Positions 16,771-26,131 of a DNA stretch of 64,000 nucleotides are shown in pieces; position 1 is the stretch's first letter, and every line of letters begins with the position of its first letter. Where the stretch lies: the NCBI RefSeq assembly GCF_040362765.1, contig NZ_BAABWK010000001.1, forward strand, positions 2,085,501-2,149,500, read 5' to 3'. Both the position numbers and the translations under genes were made by a program. The notes beneath the pieces are model-generated. The model was not told where the DNA came from, ran no database searches, and saw nothing but the letters and a program-made list of their open reading frames with translations. Source of the DNA: Pyruvatibacter sp. HU-CL02332 (GTDB taxonomy: Bacteria > Pseudomonadota > Alphaproteobacteria > CGMCC-115125).

Positions 16771-17049
16771 TTAACCATTGGAGCGGGCACACTGCATTGA
16801 AACCGGAAGAATTCGGTTAACGCCCCCCAAAGGAGGCCGGAAACTGCCATAAGGTGTTTCGCGCTGCAATAGGGCTTTTCCACAATCAGCGGGCACCTCG
16901 TCTGGCGGGTGCCAAAGCCATGCGCACAGGTCTGGCTGATCCCCCCTTGACCGGACCCGGCCACATTTGCAGGATCGCGCGCAATCCAGCCCCGACCCTG
17001 CTCCCATGAGCAGGAAACCTGCGGGGTAGAACCGTCAGGACACACCCAA

Positions 17050-17250
17050 ATGGTGATGAAATCAAAGACCCGTGCCAGCGGCCGCGAGCCCGGTGCGCCC
17101 AATACGCGCCACGGCAATGACTTTGCAGACCGTCAGGCCCGTCAGGCGGCGGCCTTGAAGGCCAATCTGCAGCGCCGCAAGCAGCAGGCCAAGGCCCGTG
17201 CCGCCGAAGCAGGCTCTGAAGCAGACAAGCCCACCACAAAACAGGACTGA
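17050..17250 (+). CDS. Small basic protein upstream of murA
   Basis: 66 residues, highly charged: [20 protein letters not shown], then [20 protein letters not shown]. It is mostly helical with no hydrophobic segment. A short Arg/Lys-rich protein with this '[16 protein letters not shown]' helix is commonly found just before murA in alphaproteobacteria, which supports it being a real gene. Two ATGs (17050 and 17056) are possible. Its function is unknown. The gap to murA is 110 bp, so the two are likely co-transcribed. Confidence 0.65.
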   Translation: MVMKSKTRASGREPGAPNTRHGNDFADRQARQAAALKANLQRRKQQAKARAAEAGSEADKPTTKQD

Positions 17251-17360
17251 TGGGCCAGGCGCTAACCGGACAACAAGACCTCTTGGTTAAGCTTTGCGCC
17301 TCACCCGTGCCGTATTCCCACGGCACATCGCCCACTTCTCACTTTCCGCAAGGACGCGTC

Positions 17361-18737
17361 ATGGACAGGATCAGGCTTACCGGCGGCTATGAGCTGAATG
17401 GGATCATCCCCATTTCCGGCGCAAAGAATGCTGCCCTGCCGCTGATGATCGCCAGCCTGCTCACTGATGAGCCGCTTGTGCTCACCAACCTGCCGCGCCT
17501 GACTGACATCGCCACCCTGGCGCGCCTGTTGGCGGAGCTGGGCGTCGAAATTGACGTGATGAATTCAAGCGGCGAGTGGGAAACACTGACAACGCGCACC
17601 GAAGGCCGCCTGTCTTTGGGTGCTGATCAGGCCAAGCGCCTGGCGGGCTTTGGTCCCGACACTAAATACCGCCCCGGCGGCCGCACGCTTCGATTGACCG
17701 CAAAGACAATTGAAAGCACCCACGCCGACTACGAACTGGTGTCGCGCATGCGCGCCAGCTTCTGGGTCCTGGGTCCGTTGCTGGGCCGTTGCGGCGAGGC
17801 TGATGTCTCGCTCCCCGGCGGCTGTGCCATCGGCACCCGCCCCGTGGACCTGCACCTTCAGGGTCTGGAAAAACTCGGCGCCGACATCGAGCTCGACAAG
17901 GGCTATGTGATCGCCAGCACCAAGGGCGGGCTCAAGGGCGCAGAAATCCGTTTCTCCATGCCGTCCGTTGGCGCGACCCACAATGTGCTCATGGCTGCCG
18001 TCCTCGCCAAGGGCGAAACGGTGATCGAAAACGCCGCCCGCGAACCGGAAATCACCAACCTCGCCGAGTGCCTCGTCGCCATGGGTGCCAAGATTGACGG
18101 CATCGGCACCTCCACCCTGCGCATCACCGGCGTGGACAAGCTGCACGGCGCCGAAGTGGCTGTGATCTGTGACCGCATCGAAGCGGGCACCTACGCCATG
18201 GCCGCAGGCATGACCGGCGGCGACGTCACGCTCACCGGCGCCGACCCCAGCCTGTTTGAAGCAGCCCTTCAGGCCCTGTCAGCCGCTGGCGTCACCGTGG
18301 ACCACACGGACAAGGGCATCCGCATCACCCGCTCAGGCACACCGCTGACGCCTGTGGACATCGTCACCCAGCCATACCCGGCCTTCCCGACGGACCTGCA
18401 GGCCCAGTTCATGGCGCTGATGACCATGGCCGACGGCAATGCCCAGATGACCGAAACGATTTTTGAAAACCGCTTCATGCATGTTCAGGAGCTCGCCCGC
18501 CTTGGTGCGCTCGTGTCCCTGCATGGCGACCGGGCGATTGTCTCCGGCGTCAAATCCCTGCGCGGTGCGCCCGTCATGGCAACGGACCTGCGGGCGTCGG
18601 TCTCGCTGGTCATTGCGGGCTTGGCAGCGGAGGGGGAAACAATTATCTCTCGCGTCTACCATCTGGACCGTGGCTTTGAGCGTCTCGAAGACAAGCTCTC
18701 CGCCTGTGGTGCTGATATCTCACGCCTTCCTGGATAG
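17361..18737 (+). CDS. murA: UDP-N-acetylglucosamine 1-carboxyvinyltransferase (MurA)
   Basis: 458 residues from the ATG at 17361 (AAGGA upstream; the open frame extends to 17250 but the family starts at [14 protein letters not shown]). MurA transfers enolpyruvate from phosphoenolpyruvate to UDP-GlcNAc, the first committed step of peptidoglycan synthesis in the cytoplasm. The inverse alpha-beta barrel pattern is complete: [20 protein letters not shown] with the catalytic lysine, [20 protein letters not shown] with the fosfomycin-target cysteine, and the closing segment with [20 protein letters not shown]. It starts the conserved block murA-DUF2948-hisD. Confidence 0.97.
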   Translation: MDRIRLTGGYELNGIIPISGAKNAALPLMIASLLTDEPLVLTNLPRLTDIATLARLLAELGVEIDVMNSSGEWETLTTRTEGRLSLGADQAKRLAGFGPDTKYRPGGRTLRLTAKTIESTHADYELVSRMRASFWVLGPLLGRCGEADVSLPGGCAIGTRPVDLHLQGLEKLGADIELDKGYVIASTKGGLKGAEIRFSMPSVGATHNVLMAAVLAKGETVIENAAREPEITNLAECLVAMGAKIDGIGTSTLRITGVDKLHGAEVAVICDRIEAGTYAMAAGMTGGDVTLTGADPSLFEAALQALSAAGVTVDHTDKGIRITRSGTPLTPVDIVTQPYPAFPTDLQAQFMALMTMADGNAQMTETIFENRFMHVQELARLGALVSLHGDRAIVSGVKSLRGAPVMATDLRASVSLVIAGLAAEGETIISRVYHLDRGFERLEDKLSACGADISRLPG

Positions 18738-18752
18738 TTGCCCGGATAGATC

Positions 18753-19208
18753 ATGAAACCGCTTCTGCTGCGCATCGAAGACGAGCAAGACCTCGCCGTG
18801 CTGTCCGCCCATCTCCAGGATGCCGTGACGGCGGTGGGTGATTTTGCCTATGAAAAGAAGCGTCGGCGGTTTGCAGCGGTCTTCAACCGGTTCCGCTGGG
18901 AAGCAGAAGGCACCGCAAAGCTTGGTCCCAAACGCCATTCGCGCATCCGCACCGGCGTGCATTTTGACGACGTTCTGGCCGTCCGCTCCCAGAATATCCG
19001 GCTGGAAGCCAAGGACGCGGTGGTTGAGCTTCTCGCCATCCGCTTTGAGGCCACCGGTGGCGATGAGGACCCTTCGGGCACGATCACATTTGATTTTGCC
19101 GGCGGCGGGACGATTGCACTGGACGTGGAGTGCCTTGAGGGCCATTTGACCGATATCGGGCAGCCGTGGGAAACCACATCCAAGCCCGAACACGATCTAG
19201 ACGCCTGA
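18753..19208 (+). CDS. DUF2948 family protein
   Basis: 151 residues beginning MKPLLLRIEDEQDLAVLSAH and containing AVTAVGDFAYEKKRRRFAAV, FNRFRWE and GTITFDFAGGGTIALDVECL, the pattern of DUF2948. This small cytoplasmic protein is found almost only in alphaproteobacteria and nearly always between murA and hisD, as here (15 bp after murA, 37 bp before hisD). No function is known to me. It has no signal peptide or membrane segment. Confidence 0.88.
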   Translation: MKPLLLRIEDEQDLAVLSAHLQDAVTAVGDFAYEKKRRRFAAVFNRFRWEAEGTAKLGPKRHSRIRTGVHFDDVLAVRSQNIRLEAKDAVVELLAIRFEATGGDEDPSGTITFDFAGGGTIALDVECLEGHLTDIGQPWETTSKPEHDLDA

Positions 19209-19245
19209 CCCGCGCTTACCAGCGCCCCCAACCCAAGTGACTGAC

Positions 19246-20556
19246 ATGACCGGACGATCTCAGCCCCGACGCCTTGATGCGCGTAGCGCCGATTTTGAAG
19301 CGCAGTTTGCAGAGCTTCTCACCGCCAAGCGGGAGACGGCTGTGGACGTCAACACTGACGTCGCCGCCATCATTGCAGACGTGCGCGCGCGCGGTGACCA
19401 GGCCGTCATTGATCTGACCAACAAGTTTGACCGGCTCAGCCTTGCCGGTGCCGATGATTTGCGCATCCCGCAGGATCGTCTGGACGCTGCCGCCGCCAAT
19501 GTGCCCGCTGAAACGCTGGACGCGCTCAAGCTGGCAGCAGACCGCATCGAGGCGTTTCACGCCAAGCAACTCCCAAAATCCATGCGCTTCACCGATGAAG
19601 CAGGCGTCGAGCTGGGTCACCGCTGGTCTGCGGTGGATGCTGCAGGTCTCTATGTGCCCGGCGGCACCGCGGCCTATCCCTCATCCGTCCTGATGAATGC
19701 CATTCCTGCCCGTGTGGCTGGGGTGGATCGCGTCGTCATGGTCGTGCCGACGCCCGATGGTGTGGAAAGCCCGCTTGTGCTTGCCGCAGCAAAGCTTGCC
19801 GGCGTCACCGAAGTCTATCGCATTGGCGGTGCGCAGGCGGTGGCAGCGCTGGCCTATGGCACGGATACGATTGCGCCGGTCGACAAGATCGTTGGCCCCG
19901 GCAACGCCTATGTGGCCGCCGCCAAGCGTCAGGTCTTCGGCACCGTCGGCATCGACATGATCGCCGGCCCGTCAGAAATCCTCGTTGTCGCCGACGGGGA
20001 GAACGATCCCGCATGGCTGGCCGCAGATCTGCTCAGCCAGGCGGAACACGATCCGTCGTCTCAATCCATTCTGATTACCGATAATGCTCAGTGTGCAGAT
20101 GATGTGGCAGCAGCCGTGGCCAGTCAGCTCAAGCAGCTCTCGCGTGAGAACACAGCCTCCGCCAGCTGGCATGATTATGGCGCAATCATCACCGTGCCCT
20201 CTCTGGACGAGGCTGTTCCGCTGGTGAACCGTTTGGCCCCGGAGCATCTGGAGCTGGCGGTGGCTGATCCTGACCCGCTGGCCGACAAGGTCCGCCACGC
20301 GGGCGCGATCTTCCTTGGCCGGTACACGCCCGAAGCTGTGGGCGACTATGTGGCTGGCACCAACCACGTGCTGCCGACGGCCCGTTCTGCTCGATTCTCA
20401 TCTGGCCTGTCCGTGCTCGACTTCATGAAACGCACCTCGCTGGTGAAATGTGACGCAGACAGTCTGGGCCGTATTGGCCCGGCAGCCGTCGCATTGGCCG
20501 ATGCAGAAGGTCTTGAGGCGCACGGTCGTTCGGTGTCGATCCGTCTCAATCGGTAG
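19246..20556 (+). CDS. hisD: Histidinol dehydrogenase (HisD)
   Basis: About 436 residues. HisD catalyses the last two oxidations of histidine biosynthesis (L-histidinol to L-histidine, NAD+ and zinc dependent). Visible family blocks: the YVPGGTAAYPSSVLMNAIPA loop, GGAQAVAALAYGT, VDKIVGPGNAYVAAAKRQVF, the DMIAGPSEILVVAD region, LLSQAEHDP with zinc and catalytic residues, and APEHLELAV plus the GTNHVLPTARSARFSSGLSV C-terminal region. An in-frame GTG at 19237 is an alternative start. It is the only histidine gene in the window. Confidence 0.97.
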   Translation: MTGRSQPRRLDARSADFEAQFAELLTAKRETAVDVNTDVAAIIADVRARGDQAVIDLTNKFDRLSLAGADDLRIPQDRLDAAAANVPAETLDALKLAADRIEAFHAKQLPKSMRFTDEAGVELGHRWSAVDAAGLYVPGGTAAYPSSVLMNAIPARVAGVDRVVMVVPTPDGVESPLVLAAAKLAGVTEVYRIGGAQAVAALAYGTDTIAPVDKIVGPGNAYVAAAKRQVFGTVGIDMIAGPSEILVVADGENDPAWLAADLLSQAEHDPSSQSILITDNAQCADDVAAAVASQLKQLSRENTASASWHDYGAIITVPSLDEAVPLVNRLAPEHLELAVADPDPLADKVRHAGAIFLGRYTPEAVGDYVAGTNHVLPTARSARFSSGLSVLDFMKRTSLVKCDADSLGRIGPAAVALADAEGLEAHGRSVSIRLNR

Positions 20557-20663
20557 GCAGCATTGGCGCGAGGCCGACATGCCTCCTTTACCTAGCGGCG
20601 CACTAGGTTATGTGCGCCGGAACGCATAGACTGCGAGCGCACTTCATTTCTTCTGGTCCTTCC

Positions 20664-21167
20664 ATGACTGACGAACCCACATCCGAGCAGACGCCCGATC
20701 CGACCAAGCGGATCGCATCTATTGTGCTCGACGAGGCCAGCGTCGTGCGGCGGACGCCGGAGATCGAGCATGAGCGCAAGGTCGCAATCTTTGATCTGCT
20801 GGAAGAAAACACCTTTGCGCCTGTCGGCAGCGAAGGCGGGCCGTACAGCCTGCATCTTGCCATTGAGGAAAACCGGCTGGTGTTCGATATCCGCAACGAG
20901 GCGGAAGATCCTCACGGCAAGGTGATTCTCTCCCTTTCGCCGTTCCGGAAGATCATCAAGGACTACTTCCTGATCTGCGAAAGCTACTACGAGGCCATCC
21001 GGTCTGCGTCACCGTCCAAGATCGAATCCATCGATATGGGGCGCCGGGGCCTGCACAATGAAGGGGCGGAGCTTCTGACGGCCCGGCTCGACGGCAAGAT
21101 CACCATCGACCACGACACCTCACGCCGGCTCTTCACGCTCATCTGTGTTCTGCACATGAAGGGTTAG
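20664..21167 (+). CDS. UPF0262 family protein
   Basis: 167 residues from the ATG at 20664. The sequence [40 protein letters not shown], then [16 protein letters not shown] and a closing [20 protein letters not shown] is that of UPF0262, a conserved alphaproteobacterial cytoplasmic protein of unknown role that almost always sits between hisD and the LMW phosphatase-like gene. It is followed 6 bp later by that gene, so they are co-transcribed and perhaps translationally linked. Confidence 0.9.
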   Translation: MTDEPTSEQTPDPTKRIASIVLDEASVVRRTPEIEHERKVAIFDLLEENTFAPVGSEGGPYSLHLAIEENRLVFDIRNEAEDPHGKVILSLSPFRKIIKDYFLICESYYEAIRSASPSKIESIDMGRRGLHNEGAELLTARLDGKITIDHDTSRRLFTLICVLHMKG

Positions 21168-21173
21168 GGCGCC

Positions 21174-21632
21174 ATGCGTGGGCCCAATGGCGAAGACCTG
21201 CCAGACGCAATCCTGTTTGCCTGCAGCCAGAATGCCGTCCGCTCACCCATGGCGGAAGGCATCATGCAGCTGCTCTATGGCCGCCATGTCTATGTGGATT
21301 CCGTCGGCGTGCGGGCAGGGCAGGTGGACCCGTTCGTCATCGCTGTGATGGATGAACTGGGTATCGACCTCACCAAGCACAAACCGCGCAGTTTTGACGA
21401 GCTCGAAGACACAAGCTTCGACCTCATCGTGTCCCTGACACCCCAAGCGCAGCACAGTGCCGTTGATCTGACACGCACCATGGCCGCTGACGTTGAATAC
21501 TGGCCGACCCACGACCCCACATTGGCAGAAGGCTCCCGTGAGCAACGCCTCAATGCCTACCGCGAAGTCCGTGACGCCCTGATGGCCCGCATCAAAGAGC
21601 GGTTCGGTTGGCGCCCGACACCGAGCGGTTAA
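21174..21632 (+). CDS. Low-molecular-weight phosphatase family protein
   Basis: 152 residues. The P-loop near the N-terminus reads LFACSQNAVRSPMAEGIM, i.e. C-x5-R-S, the active site of low-molecular-weight protein-tyrosine phosphatases and related arsenate reductases. The general-acid region at the C-terminus is seen around EYWPTHDPTLAEGS (Asp before Pro). The protein is short and cytoplasmic. Whether it removes phosphate from protein tyrosine or reduces arsenate cannot be decided from sequence; the fixed location in the hisD/UPF0262/infA block suggests a core role rather than arsenic resistance. Confidence 0.85.
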   Translation: MRGPNGEDLPDAILFACSQNAVRSPMAEGIMQLLYGRHVYVDSVGVRAGQVDPFVIAVMDELGIDLTKHKPRSFDELEDTSFDLIVSLTPQAQHSAVDLTRTMAADVEYWPTHDPTLAEGSREQRLNAYREVRDALMARIKERFGWRPTPSG

Positions 21633-21637
21633 TCCGC

Positions 21638-22033
21638 CTAGGACTGAACCGGATGCCCTTCAAACTGCTTGGCGTCATCACAGATGTCGTACCAGGCAGG
21701 CTTCTCCGCCACGAACTCATGAAAGTGATTCCGCACACCGGGATCTTCATCGAGCACATGGGCGTTAATTGGGAAGCTGTCCTCGTCGGACAGGATTTCG
21801 CCCAGTGACGTGCCGCAGACCTTGCAGAAGCACCGCGCATATTTGTAGGGCGGTGATGGCGCATAGGTCTGAATGTCATCACGTCCGGATATCCACTTGA
21901 TGTCGTCTTTCTTGACGAACACCAGCGCCCCCGCGCCTACCTTGCGGCACCGCGAGCAATGACAGGTCCCCATCATGGATGGCGGTGAGGTCAGCTCGAA
22001 TTTCACAGCGCCGCAGCAGCAACTTCCCTGCAT
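21638..22033 (-). CDS. GFA family (glutathione-dependent formaldehyde-activating-like) zinc protein
   Basis: 131 residues with the GFA/CENP-V-like zinc fold: SCCCGAVKFELTS at the N-terminus, then GTCHCSRCRKVGAGALVF with a Cys-x-Cys-x2-Cys cluster, and ARCFCKVCGTSLGEIL with Cys-x2-Cys. These eight or so cysteines bind two zinc ions. Family members include S-(hydroxymethyl)glutathione synthase-type proteins, though that activity is doubtful for most. It is inserted on the opposite strand between the LMW phosphatase-like gene and infA, breaking an otherwise co-directional core block. Confidence 0.88.
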   Translation of the reverse strand: MQGSCCCGAVKFELTSPPSMMGTCHCSRCRKVGAGALVFVKKDDIKWISGRDDIQTYAPSPPYKYARCFCKVCGTSLGEILSDEDSFPINAHVLDEDPGVRNHFHEFVAEKPAWYDICDDAKQFEGHPVQS

Positions 22034-22233
22034 GTCATATTTCCCTCATTTTGATGAGAACATTGAGGGAACATTTGAGTCGCGTCAACGGTTCTGCCGC
22101 CTGATTGTGCTGCCATCTTGATTTTGCCGGCCCGAATGCCCATTCTCCGGCCCAATTCACGGACATACGCGTTGAGGGCCGCATTTGCTGGCCTTCCGCC
22201 TGTCCAATCTGTTGAGACGCTGGAAAGGCCATA

Positions 22234-22452
22234 ATGGCAAAAGAAGAACTGCTCGAGTTTCCAGGAACAGTCGTTGAACTGCTCCCCAATGCCACCTTCC
22301 GGGTGGAGCTTGAGAACGAACATCAGATCATCGCCCACACCGCAGGCAAAATGCGCAAGAACCGCATTCGCGTGCTGGCCGGCGACAAGGTGCTGGTTGA
22401 GATGACGCCGTACGATCTCACCAAGGGCCGCATCACCTATCGCTACAAGTAA
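22234..22452 (+). CDS. infA: Translation initiation factor IF-1
   Basis: 72 residues, exact family length. It begins [20 protein letters not shown], followed by [20 protein letters not shown] and a closing [18 protein letters not shown]: the OB-fold of IF-1, which occupies the ribosomal A site and assists IF-2 and IF-3 during initiation. A GGAAAGG ribosome site precedes the ATG. The maf gene follows 16 bp later, the usual alphaproteobacterial arrangement. Confidence 0.97.
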   Translation: MAKEELLEFPGTVVELLPNATFRVELENEHQIIAHTAGKMRKNRIRVLAGDKVLVEMTPYDLTKGRITYRYK

Positions 22453-22468
22453 GAGTGAGGGCGCGATC

Positions 22469-23086
22469 ATGCGTGCCTCCCCCCTGCGCGCGCCCCCAAA
22501 GGCAGCGAAGCTGGTTCTGGCAAGTGCATCGCCACGCCGCCTGGACTTGCTCGCGCAAGCCGGCATCGTCCCGGACAGTGTAGACCCCGCAGATATCGAC
22601 GAGACCCCGGCCAAGACTGAATTGCCGCGGCCCCATGCCTTGCGGCTGGCCCGCGACAAGGCAAACGCCGTTGCAGCCCGTCACCCTGACGCTTTCGTCC
22701 TCGCAGCCGACACCGTGGTTGGCGTTGGACGTCGCATCCTTCCCAAGACCGAAGACGAAGCATCGGCCCGCCAGTGCCTCGCGCTTTTGTCTGGCCGTGC
22801 CCACCGGGTGTTCACCGGCGTGTGTCTTCTGGCCCCCGGCGGCAAGGTGTCCGCGCAGGTGGTCGAGGCACGGGTCCATATGAAGCGTCTGAGTGACGCT
22901 GAAGTGACGGCCTATCTGGCGTCCGGGGAATGGCAGGGCAAGGCGGGGGGCTACGCCATCCAGGGCCGTGCATCGGCGTTCATCCCGTCAATCACGGGCT
23001 CTTACACAGCCATTGTTGGTCTGCCTCTGGCGGAAACCGTCAATATGCTGACCGGGGCCGGTTACGTCGCGTCTTCCGGCGACTAA
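22469..23086 (+). CDS. maf: Maf-type nucleotide pyrophosphatase
   Basis: 205 residues. The signature LVLASASPRRLDLLAQAGI at residues ~12-30 binds the triphosphate; LARDKANAVAARHPDAFVLA and ADTVVG follow, with the catalytic base aspartate in the latter, then SGRAHRVFTGVCLL and GEWQGKAGGYAIQGRA. Maf proteins hydrolyse non-canonical nucleoside triphosphates (7-methyl-GTP, dTTP/UTP branches) to monophosphates, as house-cleaning. It is in an operon with infA upstream and the RNase E/G gene downstream (88 bp). Confidence 0.93.
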   Translation: MRASPLRAPPKAAKLVLASASPRRLDLLAQAGIVPDSVDPADIDETPAKTELPRPHALRLARDKANAVAARHPDAFVLAADTVVGVGRRILPKTEDEASARQCLALLSGRAHRVFTGVCLLAPGGKVSAQVVEARVHMKRLSDAEVTAYLASGEWQGKAGGYAIQGRASAFIPSITGSYTAIVGLPLAETVNMLTGAGYVASSGD

Positions 23087-23174
23087 TCCGCCGCCAGATT
23101 TGGCCTGACTGGTATTTTGCCTTAATTGCAGCCTAGACTTGGGCTGAAACAAATTCGTGAGTCTTAGACCTTCC

Positions 23175-24695
23175 ATGAGCGATGAAATTCTCATCAATGT
23201 CGGCATCGGCGAAACGCGCGTCGCGCTCGTTGACGACGGCATGCTGCGCGATCTGGTGATCGAACGTAGCGTCGATGACAGCGCCCATGGTCCGTGCTCC
23301 GGCGGCACGACGGGTGCCAGCCTGGTCGGCAACCTCATGATCGGCCGGGTCGAGCGCGTGCTCCCGGGCATGCAGGCTGCCTTTGTTGATATTGGTCTGC
23401 CGCGCTCCGGCTTCCTCGGCGTGCGGGAAGCACAATGCCTGTGCGAACTCATGGGACTGCGCGATGCAGGCAAGATGCCCCGCATCAATGACTGCGTCCG
23501 CGAAGGCGAAAAGGTTCTGGTGCAGGTTCTGAAGGACCCGATCGGCGACAAGGGACCGCGCCTGTCCGCCAATGTCACCATCCCCGGACGCCTCTTGGTC
23601 CTTGTGCCCCATCAGCCCGGCGTTGCCCTGTCACGCCGCATTGAAGATGAAGGTGACCGCGCCCGCCTGACCGAGCTGGTCGAGCGTGTCGGCGCCGATG
23701 TTGCTGCCAGCGAAACCGGCGAGGATCTCGCCAAGGCCGGTTGGATCGTCCGCACCGCAGCGCTGCAGGCAGACGAAGCCGCCGTCGAGCGCGATGCCCG
23801 CCATGTGCTGGAAACCTGGCGCGAAGTCAAAGAGCGCGCCAAGGGCATGAATGGCCCCGCCACCGTGTTCAAGGAACTCGGTCCCGTGCAGCGCGTCCTG
23901 CGTGACCATCTGAATGAAGACACAAAGTCGGTGTTGATCGATGACGCCGATGCCTACGTCAAAGCGCGCGCCTATTGCGACGCGGTGATGCCCGGCTATG
24001 CAGATCGTCTCAAGCACCACACCAGCCGCAAGCCGCTGTTTGCCGAGCACGGCGTGGACGCCGAAATCGAGACCGCCCTTTCGTCTCGTGTGGATCTGCC
24101 GTCCGGCGGCTGGATCACGGTGGAACGCACCGAAGCGCTGACGGCGGTGGACGTGAACTCTGGCAGCTTCACAGCATCAACCAATCTTGAGCAGACCAGT
24201 CACCGCATCAACATGGAAGCCGCGGACGCCATTGCCAGTCAGGTGCGCCTGCGCGGTGTCGGCGGGCTGGTCATCATCGACTTCATCCATCTGGCCGAAG
24301 ACGCCCACAAGGAAGAGGTTGTGGCGCGCCTTGAAGCAGGCTTCGAGGGTGACCGCACGCCAACCCAGATTCTTCCGATGACGGAGTTTTCCACCGTCGA
24401 GATGACCCGCAAGCGCGTCCGCGAACCGCTGGACCGTCTGCTGTTGGACCCTATCCGGCGCGACGCCAACAAGACCCGGGCCACAGTCGCCTATGAAGCG
24501 CTACGGGCCGCGGAAGCCGCCGCCGTTGAAAACCCCGGCCAGCCCCTGTCACTTCATACAGCACCGGACATTGTCACCTGGCTTGAAGATTCAGGCCTGA
24601 TGCCGCAACTGCGCGCCCGTCTGGGTGTGGATGTTACGCTTACGGCTGTGGAAGGCGCCCGCCGCCACCACATCGACGTGGCGGTCATGGCGTAG
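23175..24695 (+). CDS. Ribonuclease E/G family endoribonuclease (RNase G-like length)
   Basis: About 506 residues from the ATG at 23175, the length of RNase G-type members rather than full RNase E with a long scaffold tail. An S1-like RNA-binding segment is visible at GNLMIGRVERVLPGMQAAFV and DIGLPRSGFLGV. The catalytic DNase I-like domain shows ERTEALTAVDVNSGSF with the Mg2+ aspartate and LVIIDFIHLAEDAH with the second. The small zinc-link CPxCxG motif of classical RNase E/G is not seen. Role: processing of rRNA and mRNA decay. It lies between maf and yacG as usual in Rhizobiales. Confidence 0.9.
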   Translation: MSDEILINVGIGETRVALVDDGMLRDLVIERSVDDSAHGPCSGGTTGASLVGNLMIGRVERVLPGMQAAFVDIGLPRSGFLGVREAQCLCELMGLRDAGKMPRINDCVREGEKVLVQVLKDPIGDKGPRLSANVTIPGRLLVLVPHQPGVALSRRIEDEGDRARLTELVERVGADVAASETGEDLAKAGWIVRTAALQADEAAVERDARHVLETWREVKERAKGMNGPATVFKELGPVQRVLRDHLNEDTKSVLIDDADAYVKARAYCDAVMPGYADRLKHHTSRKPLFAEHGVDAEIETALSSRVDLPSGGWITVERTEALTAVDVNSGSFTASTNLEQTSHRINMEAADAIASQVRLRGVGGLVIIDFIHLAEDAHKEEVVARLEAGFEGDRTPTQILPMTEFSTVEMTRKRVREPLDRLLLDPIRRDANKTRATVAYEALRAAEAAAVENPGQPLSLHTAPDIVTWLEDSGLMPQLRARLGVDVTLTAVEGARRHHIDVAVMA

Positions 24696-24706
24696 GCAGG
24701 CTTTCA

Positions 24707-24907
24707 ATGTCCAACCCTGTGTCCAAGGCCAAATGCACAAATTGCGGCAAGCCGATAGTGACGGAATACCGCCCCTTCTGCTCCAAGCGCTGCGCTGACG
24801 TGGACCTCAACCGCTGGCTGGGGGGCCACTACGCCATTCCCGCCGTGGAACCGCCCGATGAGTGGGATATGGCCGCCGCCCAGAGCGAAACCGAGACCAA
24901 GCACTAG
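24707..24907 (+). CDS. yacG: DNA gyrase inhibitor YacG (zinc-binding)
   Basis: 66 residues with the four-cysteine zinc knuckle CTNCGKPIV ... FCSKRCADVDLNRWLGG, followed by YAIPAVE. YacG binds GyrB and inhibits gyrase in E. coli. It is placed 11 bp after the RNase E/G gene and just before tRNA-Phe, the normal alphaproteobacterial order. Confidence 0.93.
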   Translation: MSNPVSKAKCTNCGKPIVTEYRPFCSKRCADVDLNRWLGGHYAIPAVEPPDEWDMAAAQSETETKH

Positions 24908-25098
24908 CCCGCTCAAATCCATATCGAGGCCTCCAGACCCACCCGCCAAAGACGATCTCAAAATCGCACCACGATGACTGGACTTAACCTCAGGATTTGC
25001 CTATAAACCGCCGCCTTGGCTCCGGTTTCCAACCGGCTCCGCCTCACGCGGAAAACACGTCCGATCAGCATTCGCGATCAGGACACTTTGCCAGGTTC

Positions 25099-25174
25099 GC
25101 CCGGGTAGCTCAGTTGGTAGAGCATGCGACTGAAAATCGCAGTGTCGGTGGTTCGATCCCGCCCCCGGGCACCA
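25099..25174 (+). tRNA. tRNA-Phe(GAA)
   Basis: 76-nt cloverleaf with encoded CCA: perfect acceptor GCCCGGG / CCCGGGC, D arm AGCTCAGTTGGTAGAGC, anticodon arm GCGAC-TGAAAAT-CGC-type with anticodon GAA, T arm GGTTCGATCC. It marks the end of the conserved core block; the accessory lipoxygenase island begins right after it. Confidence 0.96.
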
Positions 25175-25365
25175 TTCCCATAGCTTGGCCCTTAAATACT
25201 TGCAGTTGCTGTGAGCGAGAACTTCGTGTCCGACGCCAGCTTTGCTTGCTTCGTGCTCGCAGTTGACCGCTGGTCCTTAATGGATGCACGGTCTTTCTCT
25301 GATGGTCGCGGTTGATCTTTAAGTCGTGATTCTTCGCCAATAGGAACACACAAGGGTGATTGCCG

Positions 25366-26088
25366 ATGCGACATGTTATCTCCACGCTATGCGGTGCGTT
25401 GTTCGCAACAGCCTTCGCCACACTAGGCTTCGCCCAAGGGCTTGAAGAGAAATGCCTGCAGAACTTTTCGGACATATGCGGTGATACACAGGCCAATGAG
25501 TGTCTGGTTGGCGAAGCGCAATGGCAAAAGGTGCTGCCTGAATGCCAGGGGGACATCCAGACGCTGTTTGAAATGGCCAATGAAGCCGACGCACAGATGG
25601 ATGCAGATGATAGGTTTGCAGGCGAAGACCCCATAGCTCCCATGCACGGCAACAGCGATGAAGACAACGAAATGCTTGATGCGGAAGCTGGCATCGCGAT
25701 CGGGGCCTGCCTAGATGCGGCAGAAAGCGAAGGGCGTGACGCAACGACATGCATCAATACGTATACAGATGAGTGCATGGCCCGCCCGGAGAATGGTACA
25801 ACGGCTGCCATGCGTCAGTGCATCGACCGTGAGTTTGCAGCTTGGGACGTCCTCCTCAACGAGGACTATCGCGCAGTCATGGAATCGCTGGACACGGACC
25901 AGCAGAAAACGCAATTACGCGACGCGCAGCGCCTGTGGAACAAATTTGTCCAGAGCTACTGTCCCTTGAGCCATGTTTTCAAAGGCGGAACAGTATCCCT
26001 CATTTCCGGGGATTTCTGCATGATGGAAAGAACAGCCCGTCAGGCCTTGAGCCTGCGCCAGTTGGGCGCAAGCGGCGAAGGCAACTAG
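25366..26088 (+). CDS. Exported LprI/DUF1311-like protein
   Basis: About 240 residues. A signal peptide (MRHVISTLCGALFATAFATL, cut near GFA-QGLEEKC) is followed by a Cys-rich region and, from about residue 125, the DUF1311/LprI pattern: MRQCIDREFAAWDVLLNEDY, 'LRDAQRLWNKFVQSYC' and 'FCMMERTARQALSLRQL'. Mycobacterial LprI inhibits lysozyme; most family members have no proven role. Ten or so cysteines suggest disulfides in the periplasm. A TTG at 25360 is an alternative start. It is the first gene behind tRNA-Phe and is convergent with the lipoxygenase gene, in a lower-GC stretch. Confidence 0.75.
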   Translation: MRHVISTLCGALFATAFATLGFAQGLEEKCLQNFSDICGDTQANECLVGEAQWQKVLPECQGDIQTLFEMANEADAQMDADDRFAGEDPIAPMHGNSDEDNEMLDAEAGIAIGACLDAAESEGRDATTCINTYTDECMARPENGTTAAMRQCIDREFAAWDVLLNEDYRAVMESLDTDQQKTQLRDAQRLWNKFVQSYCPLSHVFKGGTVSLISGDFCMMERTARQALSLRQLGASGEGN

Positions 26089-26131
26089 ACAGCGCAAGCC
26101 CCCAGGGCGGAGACAAGCGGAGCCACTCCGG